From Pterois miles (lineage: Eukaryota > Chordata > Actinopteri > Perciformes > Scorpaenidae), in the NCBI GenBank assembly GCA_947000775.1, contig CAMQGK010000567.1, forward strand, positions 4,841,001 through 4,905,000: DNA of 64,000 nucleotides. The letters are read 5' to 3'. Positions 36,140-49,314 of this stretch are shown here, one piece after another. The stretch's first letter is position 1, and every line of letters begins with the position of its first letter. The notes under the pieces were generated by a model. That model did no database searches. It worked only from the letters and a program-made list of their open reading frames with translations, and was not told where the DNA came from. The position numbers were made by a program, and so were the translations under genes.

Positions 36140-38218
36140 ATGCTGATCCTCCTTGCTGCCATCTTTGTCCTTCACATCATAGGCATCATCCTCCTCCTGG
36201 TGGCCACCATCGACAATGTAAGTACATCTTTTCCCAGCACGTTATTTCCACACACCTGCGCGGCGCAACACAGACTCCTCGCCGCCTCGAGGCGTAGTCG
36301 TCCCTGCATAATCCCTAACTTCCTCCCTGGTTGTAGTGATAAAGTGACAGAGCTGAAGAGTTATGTGTACATCTCCTCGCACGCTGACAGACAGCGGAGA
36401 GTCGAGACTTGTGAGCGACTGGCTGCTCGCTTCGCTCGAGGCCCTCATTCCTTCTCCGTCAATGGTCCGCTGTTCTTCTCAGGGCCTCATATTTGACATT
36501 TCTGGGTGACAGACGAGGCCGGCCACGCTGTTGTCACCCTGTGCCACTCGGTGTGTTTAAACTGTAGGCGACGTGTCAGTCAGACAGCGCGCACACACAT
36601 GTAAATATGTCAGATTCCTGCCGGTGTTGTGGTGAGCGCTGCATACCGGAGTGAAACCTGTGGAATGCCTCAGTGACAGGCGGATGTGCATTCCTCCCCC
36701 TGATTGTCGTCTGCTTTGCCTGCAGCTGCCCCCCAAAATACATGTCAGAACACAGGGTGAACACACACAGCTATGTTTACACACTGCTGCTCCACATTTC
36801 TTCTCTCTCTCCCCCAATATTGATTCATTAACTTTCCTTTAGTATGTAGGAACACATTTACGCAACCGCTGCAAAAACAGCAAACACTTCAAATGTAAAA
36901 TGCTGTCTCTGCCCTTCCCTCAGGCCTGGTGGATGACCGACACCATCTCCACTGATGTGTGGGCCCGGTGGATCAACACAAACGGAGTGTGGAACTACAC
37001 CGATCTTCCCACGGGTGCACACTACCCACAGGGTAAGCCAAACACACCGCCCATGATACAAAGAAGCCGAGTGTGGAGAACCTGTTTGTGTGTGTACATC
37101 ACTTCAACTAAGTCATATTTACTTGCTTGCCCGCAATTGTTTCATTGATTTTCTACCAAATTGGAGGACTTAACATTCCTTGTACCGCCTTTATTCTACA
37201 CCACTGGCTGAAATAACTGCATTTCATTAAAGCCCTGGAAAAAAGTGTCCACAAATCAGAAGTATTTCTGTAAAACATTAAATGTTCAAGCCTAAATGTA
37301 CACTTTTGGTGTCATGAAATGAAATGATCCTAAATCCTGCTTGGTGCACGGAAGCGTTTTTTTTTTTCTCCACATCAAATGCAAACCTTCAAGTGATGTG
37401 AAAAAGACGTGCACAGAAATGTAGCCCACAAAATGTGCATGTAAATGAAATGGGGATACGCAATGTGTTTGCAGTTATCCCAGTTAATTTTTTTTGCATT
37501 GCAAATTAAGACCATTATAGCTCAAAACGATGCTGCCATGTACCAGCAAAGTGATCAAATTGTGCAGCAAAGCTGAAAGTATTGACGTGTTCATCTCCTG
37601 AACCTCGTGTATGGAGATGTATAATGAGACGTATAGTTTTGGTTGTAGTGTAACTTTAACTGTGGATCTTGAAAACATAGAGTTTGTGTTTATACGGCGT
37701 CATTGGAGTGTTTGAACGCAACGTTCCTGCCATTCATCTTTCAGCATTTTTCAGCATTACAGTTTCCTGGGTGTGTCGGTGTGACGTTTAGCACATCACC
37801 TTCATTGTGTTGCGCTCTCTGTCTCCCCCTACAGATTACCTCCAGGCAGTGCAGGCCAGCTCAGTGCTCGCTTGTATATTCTCCATCCTGGGCATCTTTG
37901 TGTTTGTGGCTCAGCTCTTCACTCTGGAGAAAGGACAGAGGTTCACCATCTCCGGCGTCTTTCAGCTCCTCGCCTGTGAGTATCTTTGTTCTGCATCTTC
38001 ACCACTCTTCATTTCTCCACTCTTCCTCTCTGACATCCACGTCTCCTTCCCCTCCAGGCCTGTGCATCATGATCGCAGCCTCCATCTACACGGACCGCTT
38101 CCACCTCGACGAGAAGTTCGGGTGGTACGGTCACTGCTACATCCTGGCGTGGATCTCCTTCGCCCTCACGTTCATCTCCTCCATCATTTATTTTGTGCTA
38201 CGCAAGAAGACAGCATGA
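36140..38218 (+). CDS. emp2: Epithelial membrane protein 2 (PMP22/EMP family), complete
   Basis: Coding exons 36140-36217, 36924-37032, 37835-37975 and 38058-38218 splice in frame to 162 residues. The start is the ATG at 36140-36142, 10 nt inside an exon whose acceptor is CTCTCCAG at 36129. Segment 1 (residues 1-24), then the diagnostic stretch VATIDNAWW and STDVW; segments 2 (about 65-85), 3 (about 95-115; LCIMIAASIYTDR is close to mammalian EMP2) and 4 (about 133-155), ending LRKKTA. The loop-2 motif QLFTLEKGQRF is typical of EMP/PMP22. An Asn-Tyr-Thr sequon at residue 50 may be glycosylated. EMP2 is a tetraspan protein that affects integrin and caveolar membrane composition. Oddly, the first extracellular loop has no cysteine, although claudin-fold relatives usually have a pair there. 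The gene is convergent with the GSG1-like gene. EMP1 or PMP22 are less likely on motif grounds. Confidence 0.9.
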
Positions 38219-39435
38219 GAAGGACACTAGCGCTAGACTACAACCAGCCCGAAACCTTCTGGCTGGATCTACTCTTTCAGCTTAAATCTGGTTTTAGTCG
38301 CAGATGGTGTAAACAGTGTTTATATACATCAGATTTGAGCTGCTAGTGTACATTCAGCTACAGATATAGCCGACCTGTTGATCCTCTCAAATACATACTA
38401 GTGTTTAATTGAGTCTGCTGTCAGATTGTTGTTAGTGTTTTGGATATTTCTAGTAAAAGGCAAACTCAATCAATCACAGTTGTATTTGAGTGTATTTTCA
38501 ACCAGAAGTTTGGGCTGGATTTCCGAGGCATCTAAAGATTAAGAATATTTTTGTTGTTAGCTGAACAAATTTACCTTATGATATAAGATGCCATGATAAA
38601 TTAAGATCTATCAATATTCTGGCTTTTAACAAAAGCAGATTGAAGAATAAAATCTGTGGTCCTTTTTTGTTGTTGTAATGTACATTTACATATGGATATG
38701 AGTGTTGGATAAAAAGGGGAGAGTTTATGATTTTTTTTTCGTTATTTTATTGTTAGTTCATCAATTTTATTTCATTTATCTGCTCCGGTCTTACTTTATA
38801 TAACAGGCCACTAATTAAATAGCATACACATGGCATCAACCTGCAAAGCTGTGCCTGTTTGAAGTCTCAAAAATCTGTTCAAAAGTCCATTCAGATGTCG
38901 CCTGTTGCAGATTTGTGTATAATCTAATGATAAGACAATGTGACGACATAAAATCAGTCAAATAATGCAGCTGAGTTTGTAATTATTTGACATCAGACTG
39001 GTATAAGTGAGGAAGTGCAATGACAAATCATACAAACTCTTACACTACATGACTGTATTGAGAGTTGATACAAAGCTTTTTTAAAAAAACAGGTCAAAGT
39101 AATAATATAATAATTTTCTGCTCTGTTAATGAGAAATGCAGCAAACACCAATATTTTTAGTTCCATTAGTATGTATGAAATTAGCCTTTTTACCTAAATC
39201 CACTAAATCAAATATCTTGTCTGACAGTTAATCCAACCATATACCAAAATATTTGCTGTTTCCACCCAGTGTGACAGAAAGGCACCTGCCTTGACTCTTA
39301 AAGCGTGCGATATACTATGTAAATATGTTTTGTTTCCCATAATGCTCTGTATGTCTAATGCTGTTTTATTTTTGCTACCATTATTTCTCATTATGGATGG
39401 CAATGACAGTGACTTTTACAATATTAAAACATGAT
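38219..39435 (+). other. emp2: emp2 3' UTR
   Basis: AT-rich, non-coding and free of recognised transposons. AATAAA occurs at 38646-38651, with an ATTAAA-type signal at about 38814 and a later AATATTAAAA near 39420. The UTR end is inferred. Confidence 0.5.
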
Positions 39436-39603
39436 TTTCAACCAGTTATTGAAGTTATTTTTAGTTTTTTTTTTCCTCTCTTTTTCATGCTTATGATCAG
39501 TTGTAAATGTTTTTAATTATATTCTATCTGCTATTTTGTTGGAACAGTAATTTTTCATTTGAGGCTTACAGACAAAAAAACAGTGAAATGTTTCAAACAG
39601 CTG

Positions 39604-40758
39604 TTTAAAGGTGCTAAATGCGAAACTGGGAACATTTTTTTGACGCTGCACGGCTCTCATCGTGGCGACAGCTGAGCCAGCGGCTCACAGCTAACGGTGC
39701 TAACAAAGACTGTATATTGCTAAGAGAAAGCCAGTTGGTCGTTTCACTGTAACATCAGCACCCAGCGGCAAAGCTACGCTTCCACCATTTTGGACTGAAA
39801 ATGACACCCAGTAAAATGTCCACAAATACGTTTTTGCCCGGCTGCTTCCCAGAGCAGCATAAAATGAGCGACGGACATAAATGGAAATCCAGCACACAGA
39901 TTTTGAGAGCAATCTCAAAATTTTTCGGACCTCTAAAATTCTTGTCCAACAGACCACAGATGTATAAGAGGTTGTGTCCTGTGCTTTTTGCCCTGTGTGT
40001 TAGTAAATAGCCTTCAACTATATTAAATTCTGTTTATGTCATGCTACTAGCACTGCTAGCTACTGGCCGATAGCCGGTTGTTCAGGAACAGAGACGTTAA
40101 TACATCCACCACAGTACAGCTGCTTACAGCCCATGGGTGTAACATAAGATAATAAAAGTGATGAATTATAATCAATATAGCCACTATTACAGCTCCATAC
40201 GGCTAGTAGGAAGCCAGCTGAGCCGGATATGTCATATATGCGTGCAGGGTGGTGCAGTCTCATGGCTCTGATGCACGTTCATTATGCCGAGGAAAATAAC
40301 TCTGGGTTTGGTAAACTTTCAGGACAAAATTATTTAAATGAGGGCTATTTAAGTGTTCCTATTGGGAAGTTGATTTACATGAAAAAAAATTCCTCTGATG
40401 GCTATTGGCTTGTTGTTTGTGTCGTTTTCAGTCCAAAATAACGGCAGCGCCATCTAGCAGCTGCTGTGAAAAAAGCACCACAGTTTCAGCTCTTTGCCTC
40501 CCTTTTCTTTGGTGCTAACAGCGCTAACAGTGAAAACTACAGCAACAGCGCTGACAGAGCTAACAGTATTAGTGGAAGTGGAAGGTGGGCGCTACGCCTC
40601 TGCAATGGCACCGCCGGTCGGGATGGGGTTATCAGCTGTAACCACCGTATGAGTGTAGAGCAGCCGCCGTGACTTCGTTCTCTCAGCTAGACTTTACTCC
40701 TCTATATCTTTACATAGCTGTTTGCTGCTATATTATTATTGTATAGAGCATCTTTAAG
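39604..40758. mobile_element. Non-autonomous transposon-like element (TTTAAAGGTGCT ends)
   Basis: The left end TTTAAAGGTGCTAAATG is matched by inverted AGCATCTTTAA at the right. It lacks any transposase frame. Inner sequence is shared with 27755-28145. It fills the gap between the convergent emp2 and GSG1-like genes. Confidence 0.6.
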
Positions 40759-40943
40759 AAATAAAAAAATGACAATTGCAAATAGTTTTCTACTTCCCTT
40801 CGTGGTTATGACCAAAGCTGATTCATCTGGTCACTGCTTTGCTGGCTATGTAAATTCAGACCATAACAAACATTAAACTGCTGTCAGACAGGCGAAGGTC
40901 CTGTAGTTGCATAAAAGACTCCAGTCTGGGTATACACAGTAGT

Positions 40944-43900
40944 TCAAAGTGGGTTGTAGTCGTCCTCTGGCCCGTAATGGTCCTCCTGTTGCCCTGGTAG
41001 GGTCAGGTGGACGGAGACGGATGGGGTGGGTGATGGAGACGGAGCTGGAGACGAGGGCGAGAGGCGGTGGAACGGGGATGCAGGCGCATGGTGGGATGGA
41101 GGAGGAGGGAAGGAGTCGGAGTGGGAAAGAGGTAGCGAGTGGGAGTGTGTGAGCCTCGAAGTGGAGGCCGGCAACGCTGCTGGCGGGGGATTGTAGTAGG
41201 GAGACAAGTGGGAGATCCGCGGGGGGGACGGGGGACCTGCCAGGGTCATGGCTATGTTCCCAGGGGTGTAATAAGGTGGCAGGAGCCCTGCGAAGTTAAA
41301 GCTGCAGGCGTTGAGGCTGGAGAGACGTCTGGGTCCCACCATCAGGACCTTTTTGGTGTAGTTGTTCAGGGTGGAGACGCCGGCTGACATGCAGACAGTG
41401 AAGGCAAACCAGGCCACACTGATGGAGACAGAAACAGGAAGGGGATCACGAGCAGGTGGTTTGCTTGTTATTTGTGTTGACATACCTGCACCAAAGGTGT
41501 GTAACCAAATATTTACTGGACCCATTCAGAGTTTGACTTCAGGGAAAAGACAATAACTTGCACAACTGGAAGAGCAGGATTGTTTTTTTTTTTTTTTCAA
41601 AAAGCAAAAACACCCTCAAACTGCAGACCAGAACGGCAGCTTTCAAGAAATCCTCTTTTTTATTTTCACTGGTAAAATACATTTTGTCCAGTGGGATAAA
41701 TATTTGTTTTTCTATTTGATCTCGTCAAAAAATTGGATTTGCTTGTGCCAAGTAGACACAGATGAGGCGATAGTGGAATAAAACCGAAGTGATCTTGCGA
41801 TGGGATCACACCAGCTGCGACGCCAAACAGGACCAGGGGCGTAAGGCGTGTGTCGGGCCAATAGCTCCTTCCTCACTTCCGGTGCCCTCACTCGGACCAC
41901 ACCCATCGTCGAACTCAGCCTTCATTTTGATCACAATTACACACTTGTGATCGTATCTTGCACGATTGTGATCACTATCACAGTGATAAATCTGTCCATG
42001 AAAATATAAACACCTGACTCAAAACCGCCTCTGTTCTTGTTACGCAGGTGTCTCCAGAACCACATTTAGCCATGATGCTACACACAGACTCACCAGGTGA
42101 AAACCAGCCATGCACTGTGACGATACAACATATGAAAGAAGTTCCCTCTCTGCTTTTTATAGACAGAAAAAACACCTTTCAGAGTTCATTCCATGCAGCT
42201 TTTCTGGTTTATAATATATTGCATGTTGTTTTAAGTTGAATTTAAATGCCTTATATATTGTAAGAGTATTTATGAACATCAAACACTCAATTTTAGAAGA
42301 TTTGGGTTCCTGCGGAGAGCCTCTATTTGACTAAACCATGAGACGGACTTATCTGAATAAATGAGTGAATGGTATGATTTCTTGCAGCTGATTAAAAGAC
42401 ATAAATACAGAACACTTCTCTAATTCCTTTGTCATAGCAGAGTCTAAATGAATCATCTCTGACACAGGAAGGAAGACGCATAGATTGCTCCATGTTCTTG
42501 TGTCACTGTACAAGAATGTCTGTACAAGCGATGCCTTCAGGGCTGTCCGTCATGCACAGTTCCTTATTCACGTCAACACTGCACAAGCTGTGGTTGTGAA
42601 ACTGAGATTTTAAATTGACTCAACTGAGGGAGTTCAAACGGAGCCTCAGACAGAGGGTGAAAAGAGGCGCTGCAGCACAGCCGGTATGCGAAAAATAAAG
42701 CATTTTTTTGAACATTAAAGCATATAAACGTAAAATAACGTATAAAAGTATGCACCTGAAAATAAGCATAACAGGTCCTCTTTAAAGGAACAATATGTAG
42801 GACTGACAGCTAGCATTTTAAATGGGTAACAGCAGTCTAAACTGTAGCTGAGGCCTGTCCACTCCTCTGGCGTGACTGATAGCAGTTAGTGCATGTTTTC
42901 ACTATTTGAGGGTTACCTTCTTGACGCGATGGCATTAGTCTCTGCCTAGCGGCGGTAGTCGTAATCATTTCACCTGCTGCGGGTCTCAAATACTCGCTGC
43001 TTTGATAACCCAGCTGCACACGGACCACAGAGAGATGTGCCGGGGCTTTTAAGGCTTTTGAGGCTTTTAATCTTACGTTATCTTACGTTGATCCAGTTTG
43101 TTAGCTTGCTTTCATGGCTGCAGAAGTGTTTGCGAGTCAATTTGTTTCATATGTTGCAGAGGGGTATTGAAATAGGCAGTGGACGGGATCACACCGGCCA
43201 AAAACAAAAACAGATTTGCGGGACCGGAATGAAAATTTTAAAAGATGAACAGCATAGCTGTAGGGTTGCTGTCGCAGAAGCCAGGGTTTCAACTGGGCAT
43301 GTTTTCGGGTTGGGAATAAGTCCTTACCCCAAGTGAAGGAGTTTGAGGACCTTGGGATCTTGTTCGTGAGTGACGGGACAATGGAACGTGAAACTGGCCG
43401 GAGAATCGGAGCAGAGGGGTCGGTATTGTAATCTTCGTTCCTCCTCACACCTATGGCCATGAGGGCTGGATCAAGACCGAAAGAACTAGATCGCGGGTAC
43501 AATTGGCCAAAATAGGTTTTCTCAGGAGGGTGGCTGGCGTCTCCCTTAGAGATAAGGTGAGAAGCTCAGCCATCCGTGAGGGACTTGGAGTAAAGCTGCT
43601 GCTCCTTTGTGTTGAAAGGAGTCAGTTGAGGTGGTTCGGGCATCTGGTAAGGATGCCTCCTGGACGCCTCCCTAGGGAGGTGTTCCAGGCATGACCAGCT
43701 GGGAGAAGGCCCCTGGACTAGGTGGAGAGATTATATCTCTACACTGGCCTGGGAATGCCCCAGGACCCCCAGTCAGAGCTGGTTAATGTGGCCCAGGAAA
43801 GGGAAGTTTGGTTGTCCCCTGCTGGAGCTGCTGCCCCCACGACCCAACCCCAGATAAGCAGTTGACAATGAAAGGTGAAACAATCTCTGATTGATCTGAC

Positions 43901-46900
43901 TGATCATTTTATGATTTACTAAAGTACATATATTACATATTGATCCTTTAATATTTGCTTTGCAAGTAGATGCACAACCAAACCCCTCAGTGCTCTATGT
44001 TCCAGTTGTACATACTGAGGATCTGGGTACGCCTGGATCCTTGTGACTCAGTGCAGCTTCAATCAGGCCTCATTGTGTGTGTGGTTATAGAGTTGAATGA
44101 ACTCACTAGAATGCCCAGGAGTAGCCATAGCTGTGAGGCTTGAAGTCTTCTGGTCCCATTGAGGCAGTGGTCTGAAACACCTGCATGAACATCATGTGAC
44201 CCACCATCCCGAGCAGACCTGTGAAGACAGAGGGAGGAAATACAGCACACTGGTTACTGGTTGCTCTATGTTATTAATCTCTGATTCAATCAGACACTAA
44301 AAAAAAAACAAAAAAAAACTGTACCTCCCAGGACTGTGAAGATCGCAGCAAAAGCGTTAAGCAGCTGGCCCCAGCGCTGCGTGGCGGGGCACCAGGCCCT
44401 GATGCACAACTGCATGGACAGCAGCGTGCAGCTGATCACCAGCAGACCGACATACATGATCTCCAACGACAGAGACAGCCACATCATTGCTGTGGAGGGA
44501 ACAGAAGGGGCTGAGCACAAAGATGGATGAAGAGTTGGATTTAAAAAACAGGAGGACGTGATGAATCCATTTACCTTTTTCAGATCCTGGAGTCAGAGTA
44601 TAAAACGCTCGACACTTCTCCTCTAGGAATCAAAAGACAAACGTAAATGTTATACATTCAAAGTGAATGTTACATTAACTTTATACCAACATTGCGAGGA
44701 AGTGAATTCAATAATTTTTCAGCCTGTGCATACATGCAGTAGTGTATATTTGACAATGAAATCTAATTACTGTGTGAATAAGCAGAAAAGTGTTTGCATG
44801 GCCTGAAGTAACCAGATGGGAGATTATGAAATGTGTTTGGTATAAATCTGGAAGGATGGGGCCTGCAGGAAAAAATCTTAGTGGCACCACCAAATGAGAC
44901 TTTGTCAGCGTGTTTTTTCTTTCATTTCACTCATTAATTTCAACATGAAGGCATTTTGTTTTCACCCCCAAAATGTGTTGTTGCCAATACTGCTAGCAGT
45001 GCTATTAAAAGAGACGCAAAAGGAAAAAAAAATAGGAGCTGCCTGTTTCTGCAGTCGGTTAAGCTTCTTTGTGGCTTGTTTACCAATGTGTTTACATGAC
45101 AGCTGCAATAATCAGACCACCGTATTTGGCTCGAAACTATAGTGGCCCCGAAAACAGATACGAACGGCACAAGAAAATGAAGAAAACATTGTCATCAACT
45201 TAACACATGTGCATCATTTAGAAAAAAAAACACACACACACTGCAAAATGAGAAAACAACCAGTGTCAAGTTGGTGTAAACGCTTTCTTAATTTCCTTGT
45301 GTTTTGTCTAATTACACTGTATCTGGTTCTGTTGTCAGTTTCTGCAGCGAGTTTCTGTATTTGGTTGTGTTTTGACACTTTTTTTATAAATGCTGTGCAT
45401 GTGTTGTCAGATTGGTCAGTTTGAGGTAACAGTTTGCATAATGTTTAAATGACGTAAACTGAGATTAGCCTATGAGATTTGTATGGAGGAATGAAATTTA
45501 CAATAAACTCAGAAGACTTGGTCAGTGTGTCTACTGTATTTTTTTATTTTGGTGATTTTTATCCCCAAAATGTGTTTTTCCCTTCTACTGCCAGCTATGC
45601 CATCTAAAAAACAAACAGAAACCCGTTTCTGCAGTCGGTTAAGCTTCTTTGTGGCTTGTTTACCAATGTGGTTACATGACAGCTGCGATAATCAGACCAC
45701 CGTATTTGGCTCTAAATTACCGTGGCCCATAAGCTCAATGCACTGACTTGGACAACAAACACAAACAAAGCACAAAGAAATGAAGAAAACATGGCAAAAA
45801 ATAAATGTTTTCTTTTTTTTGCTTGTGTTATGCATTATATCTGGTTGTGTTTTAAGTTTTTGCAGCATGTTTCTGGATTTGATTTTCTCAATTTGCCTTT
45901 ATTTTTTGTCTATTGGCCCGTTTTCTTCCGTTGCAGTGCATTGAGCTCTCAGGGCCATCAAAGTAAATATATCATTGAGATACAATACAGTATTCCATAA
46001 AAATAACATAATAATAATTTTAATAGTCATTAATATTTATCATGAGTTTCACTTAAAACTGCAGAACAACATTTTGGCCACTTGGGGGCAACAGAAACAC
46101 CTTTTAAATTGATATAGCTAACATTAGCATACAGCAGCCTGCAGTAGACCCCATTTACGTATCCAGCAGATACGGAGCATCATTATCATTCATTTGCTGT
46201 CGTGTCTCTGTCCATCTGTTGAATGTGAATGTCTCCTTTTAGCTCTGATTTTGGTCTCCACCAACTGCTGTTGGAAATCTCTATATGCAATGTTCATGTT
46301 AGCTGGTATGGTAGCAAGCTGTTAACTTTGTCTGTCTGCAGCTGAAAACAGCTGCTGGTGAAAGTGGATCAAAAGAGTAAAGTTGCTCAAATCATGGTTC
46401 AACAATATCTGACTTGTCCTGGTTGATGGAAGCAGCACAAGCAGGGAGGACCAAATGCAGTTAGAGTGGAAGATTAACTGAAGATGTTTTAGTCCAAAAA
46501 AAGTGTTAAAGGTTCCCAAAAGGTAGGTAGGTAGGTAGGTAGGTAGGTAGGTAGGTAGGTAGGTAGGTAGGTAGGTAGGTAGGTAGCCTACAGCTGGCAC
46601 GTCACAAGCAAACAAAACCTAATGTTGCGACAAAGACGAACTGTCAAAGAACAAAAGACCAGAGGTGGCATAAATAGCAGCTGACGAACTGACCCTTCGC
46701 TAGTCCTGCCTTTTGAGCTCAGACTTGCCAATCATAGCGTAGCATTGGCCAGCTTCTACCAGGGTCCGACAACAGCTCTATACAGCTCTGCTCTAGTGGA
46801 CAACCTCCAGGTCTGAAAAGTGAAGCTAACCCAGAAGTGCCTGAAACCTGCATTCTTTCTAATATCCAGCAGGGGGCGTCTGATTGTATAGAAGTCTATG

Positions 46901-49209
46901 AGAAAATGAGTCTACTTCTCACTTGATTTATTACCTCAGTAAACATTGTAAACATGTATGCTTTAGGGTGGGGCTACCTTGTGATTGACAAGTCGCCACC
47001 ACTGTGTTGTCCGATCTGAGCTGTCCACGTTTCGTCTTACAACTTTAAACCTTTCACAGTGTTTTCAGCTCACGAAAGAACATTTTGGTGGCCTAAAAAT
47101 ATCTTATCAGCGTTCGGTTGTACTTAGCTCCACCCTCTCGTGCCACTTCTGGTTGCAAATAACCAACTTGAGGCTTTAAAACTGCAGTCCACAGACCAAT
47201 GGGTGATGTTAAAGTGGATAGGTCCACTTCTTATATACAGTCGATAGTCTGCTCTATAGACTCTAATGCAAATGGTTCAGATTTTTTTCATTTTCATTTC
47301 ACTTGATTTTCATTCTCGAGCTAAACTTTGGTTAAATGCTGTGCCTGGGGCACGTGAAATTGTGATACTTGTTACCCCAAGAGGTCTGAGGGAGGTAGAA
47401 CAATCTAAAACGTTATGTTTCTACGTAAAAACCCGCGGACCTCACATTAGCAGAGTACGTTAGCACATCATTAACTAGCGGTGGCTCTATGCTACGCATG
47501 CTACTGAAGCTATACTAAATGTATACACATGATGCTTTTGCTTTGTAATGATTGTAACAGTGAATCAAGACCTACCCCGCTCTACAGGAACAGTGTCCTT
47601 AATTTCATTGTCTTCTTTCTCAGTCACCAGGTAGATGTGGTGGTTCACTTTTACAGTGTGATCTGTAGCTTTCGTTTCCATCTATATCTTTTTGACCCGT
47701 TTCCACTGCTGAAACAGTTTGACACCCCGATACTGTATATCCTCCAAACACGTACTGTAAATCCTTCTGTCGATAAATTTGTCTCTGACAAACTGATGGA
47801 GTTGAAGCACAGCCTTAGCTAAGGGTCAACTGGGGAAGTGAGAACAGCTGAGCAGGAGGTGGGGTGAATCCAGGACTAATGAGGGACAGGTGAAACGGAT
47901 CAGGGCGACAGACAGGAAGTAAAACCAAACATGACACAAGAGGAGTGAACTGAGAAAATAAAACAGGAAATAGCACAAACCCAGCGCCATGACAGAACCG
48001 CTACATAAGGGGAACGTCTTCATTAATATATAAAAGTAGTATCGCCCTTGTAGCAGCAGGGGCAGATTAGGAGGATTGGTGTTTGCTTTCACGACAGCCA
48101 GCCATTACCTATTGATTTATATAACTGGCCACATAAATTAGTGACAACTTTTGGCTGAATTTCAGTATCATTTAAACTTCATCCTTAAAATCAGTTGCAA
48201 ATCAGCTGCAAATGAGTCGGTGAAAACCGGCTGATGTTTGTGAATCCTATTAACCTTTCTCTCTCTGGGTTTCTAATCCATAATTGAGTCATGCTGTTAA
48301 AGTCTAAATCTCCACGAGCAGAACACACACTGATGATAATCCGCTTTGGTCGGCAGCACATACCCAAACACACACTCACATATACAAATTAACTCACCCG
48401 AGGCCTCAATTCATCCCACCACCTCGGATTGCCTCTCCTCCTGTGACCTACTTCATTGTCTGTCGCACTAGTGCCACAGTTAGTTTGGTTCACTTCCTGT
48501 TTTTGTGCCAATCCTTATCTCACCTTGGGAATATCCCGCGCTACGCACAACCAGATCAGCACAAATGACCAGGGGCAAGCTTATGAAATCCCTCACGATG
48601 ATACTGATTGTTTTCTGTAAACATGGTTACATGTATAACTGAGGTCTGCCCGTGCTTCTGTACGCCTTACAAATCCTGTGTTCGTTCATTTATTAATTTC
48701 TTCTATTTGCTTAATCCTTTTCAGGGTCATATCTGGGCTTTTTTTTCTGTTCTCAACTTTGGATTTTGACCTCCCTTTGTGATCAGTTTGGTGTTTTATT
48801 TTCAGTGGATTTCTTTTCCATCACATCTTCACCTTTTCAGACACATTTCCTTGTCCTACAGAACTCAATATGCTCTAAATATTTCAAATCTGTGTCACAT
48901 TTCTCCTCTCTTACCCCATGCATCTGCGTAGATGTTTTCCTCGCAGATGACGAACAGGCCAGTATGGAAGGTGGGGAAGACGAAGCGGTCGTCACCCGTC
49001 TCCCAGGAGAACTGGATGGTGGAGGAGTTGGAGACGCCGGGAACGGGGATGCAGTTGCTGTGCTTGGTGGGCGTGCAGAGAGGCTTGGGCAGCTTCTGCT
49101 TTCCCACGCACCAGTAGGAGGACATGAGGGCGATGGTGTTCATGAGGAGAGACACAACCGTCTGGATAAAGGAGAGGCGAGGGGAGCGCACCTGCTGCAG
49201 GAACGTCAT
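40944..49209 (-). CDS. GSG1-family four-transmembrane protein (GSG1/GSG1L/GSG1L2-like)
   Basis: Coding exons on the minus strand: 48915-49209, 44575-44622, 44325-44489, 44107-44218 and 40944-41418. Phases agree and give 364 residues. The start is the ATG at 49207-49209 inside an exon that begins after an acceptor at 49237. Segment 1 (about residues 14-34) is followed by YWCVGKQKLPKPLC and NCIPVPG, then SWETGDDRF and FHTG, all GSG1-family hallmarks. EKCRAFYTLTPGSEK leads to segment 2; LNAFAAIFTVLGGLLGMVGH is segment 3; MGPEDFKPHSYGYSWAFY leads to segment 4 and the TLNNYTKKV end. GSG1L is a claudin-fold auxiliary subunit of AMPA receptors; GSG1 was named from germ cells. The last exon adds a Pro/Ser/His-rich cytosolic tail of about 125 residues, unlike the GSG1L tail as I know it. 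The WCVG and CIPVPG wording makes me lean to GSG1L2, but I cannot settle the paralogue. Confidence 0.87.
42781..43951. mobile_element. Inverted-end MITE with a nested LINE fragment
   Basis: The left end TTTAAAGGAACAATATGTA mirrors ATTACATATTGATCCTTTAA at the right. LINE sequence occupies about 43255-43870. It lies in the last intron of the GSG1-like gene. Confidence 0.65.
43255..43870 (+). mobile_element. 3' fragment of a non-LTR retrotransposon (LINE)
   Basis: The plus-strand frames give RRVAGVSLRDKVR and SQLRWFGHLVRMPPGRLPRE, the C-terminal region of a fish LINE ORF, with frame breaks. The 3' end (AGATAAGCAGTTGACAATGA) matches the 7586-7985 fragment in reverse. 5'-truncated and inactive. 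Confidence 0.75.
44940..45735 (+). repeat. Local duplication, two copies about 575 bp apart
   Basis: About 100 bp at 45045-45145 and 45618-45725 are nearly identical (CTGCAGTCGGTTAAGCTTCT onward to GACCACCGTATTTGGCTC). Weaker similarity extends on both sides (CCCCAAAATGTGTT; GAAAACAT). It is in intron 1 of the GSG1-like gene and non-coding. Confidence 0.75.
46521..46585. repeat. (AGGT)n tetranucleotide repeat
   Basis: About 16 perfect AGGT/GTAG units. It is in intron 1 of the GSG1-like gene. The open frame reading Thr-Tyr-Leu-Pro repeats on the minus strand is an artefact of this tract. Confidence 0.95.
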
Positions 49210-49314
49210 CACGCAAGGATTAAATGAGGGCTCGGGCTGGTGGAGGAAGAGCAGTGATGGAGACAGATGCAGATATTGAGAGATGGTCAAATATTCAAAA
49301 CATGAAAACTGTCT

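Noticed and set aside
46322..46615. Minus-strand frame with Thr-Tyr-Leu-Pro repeats
   Set aside because: Translation of the AGGT microsatellite; no splice sites or homologous domain.
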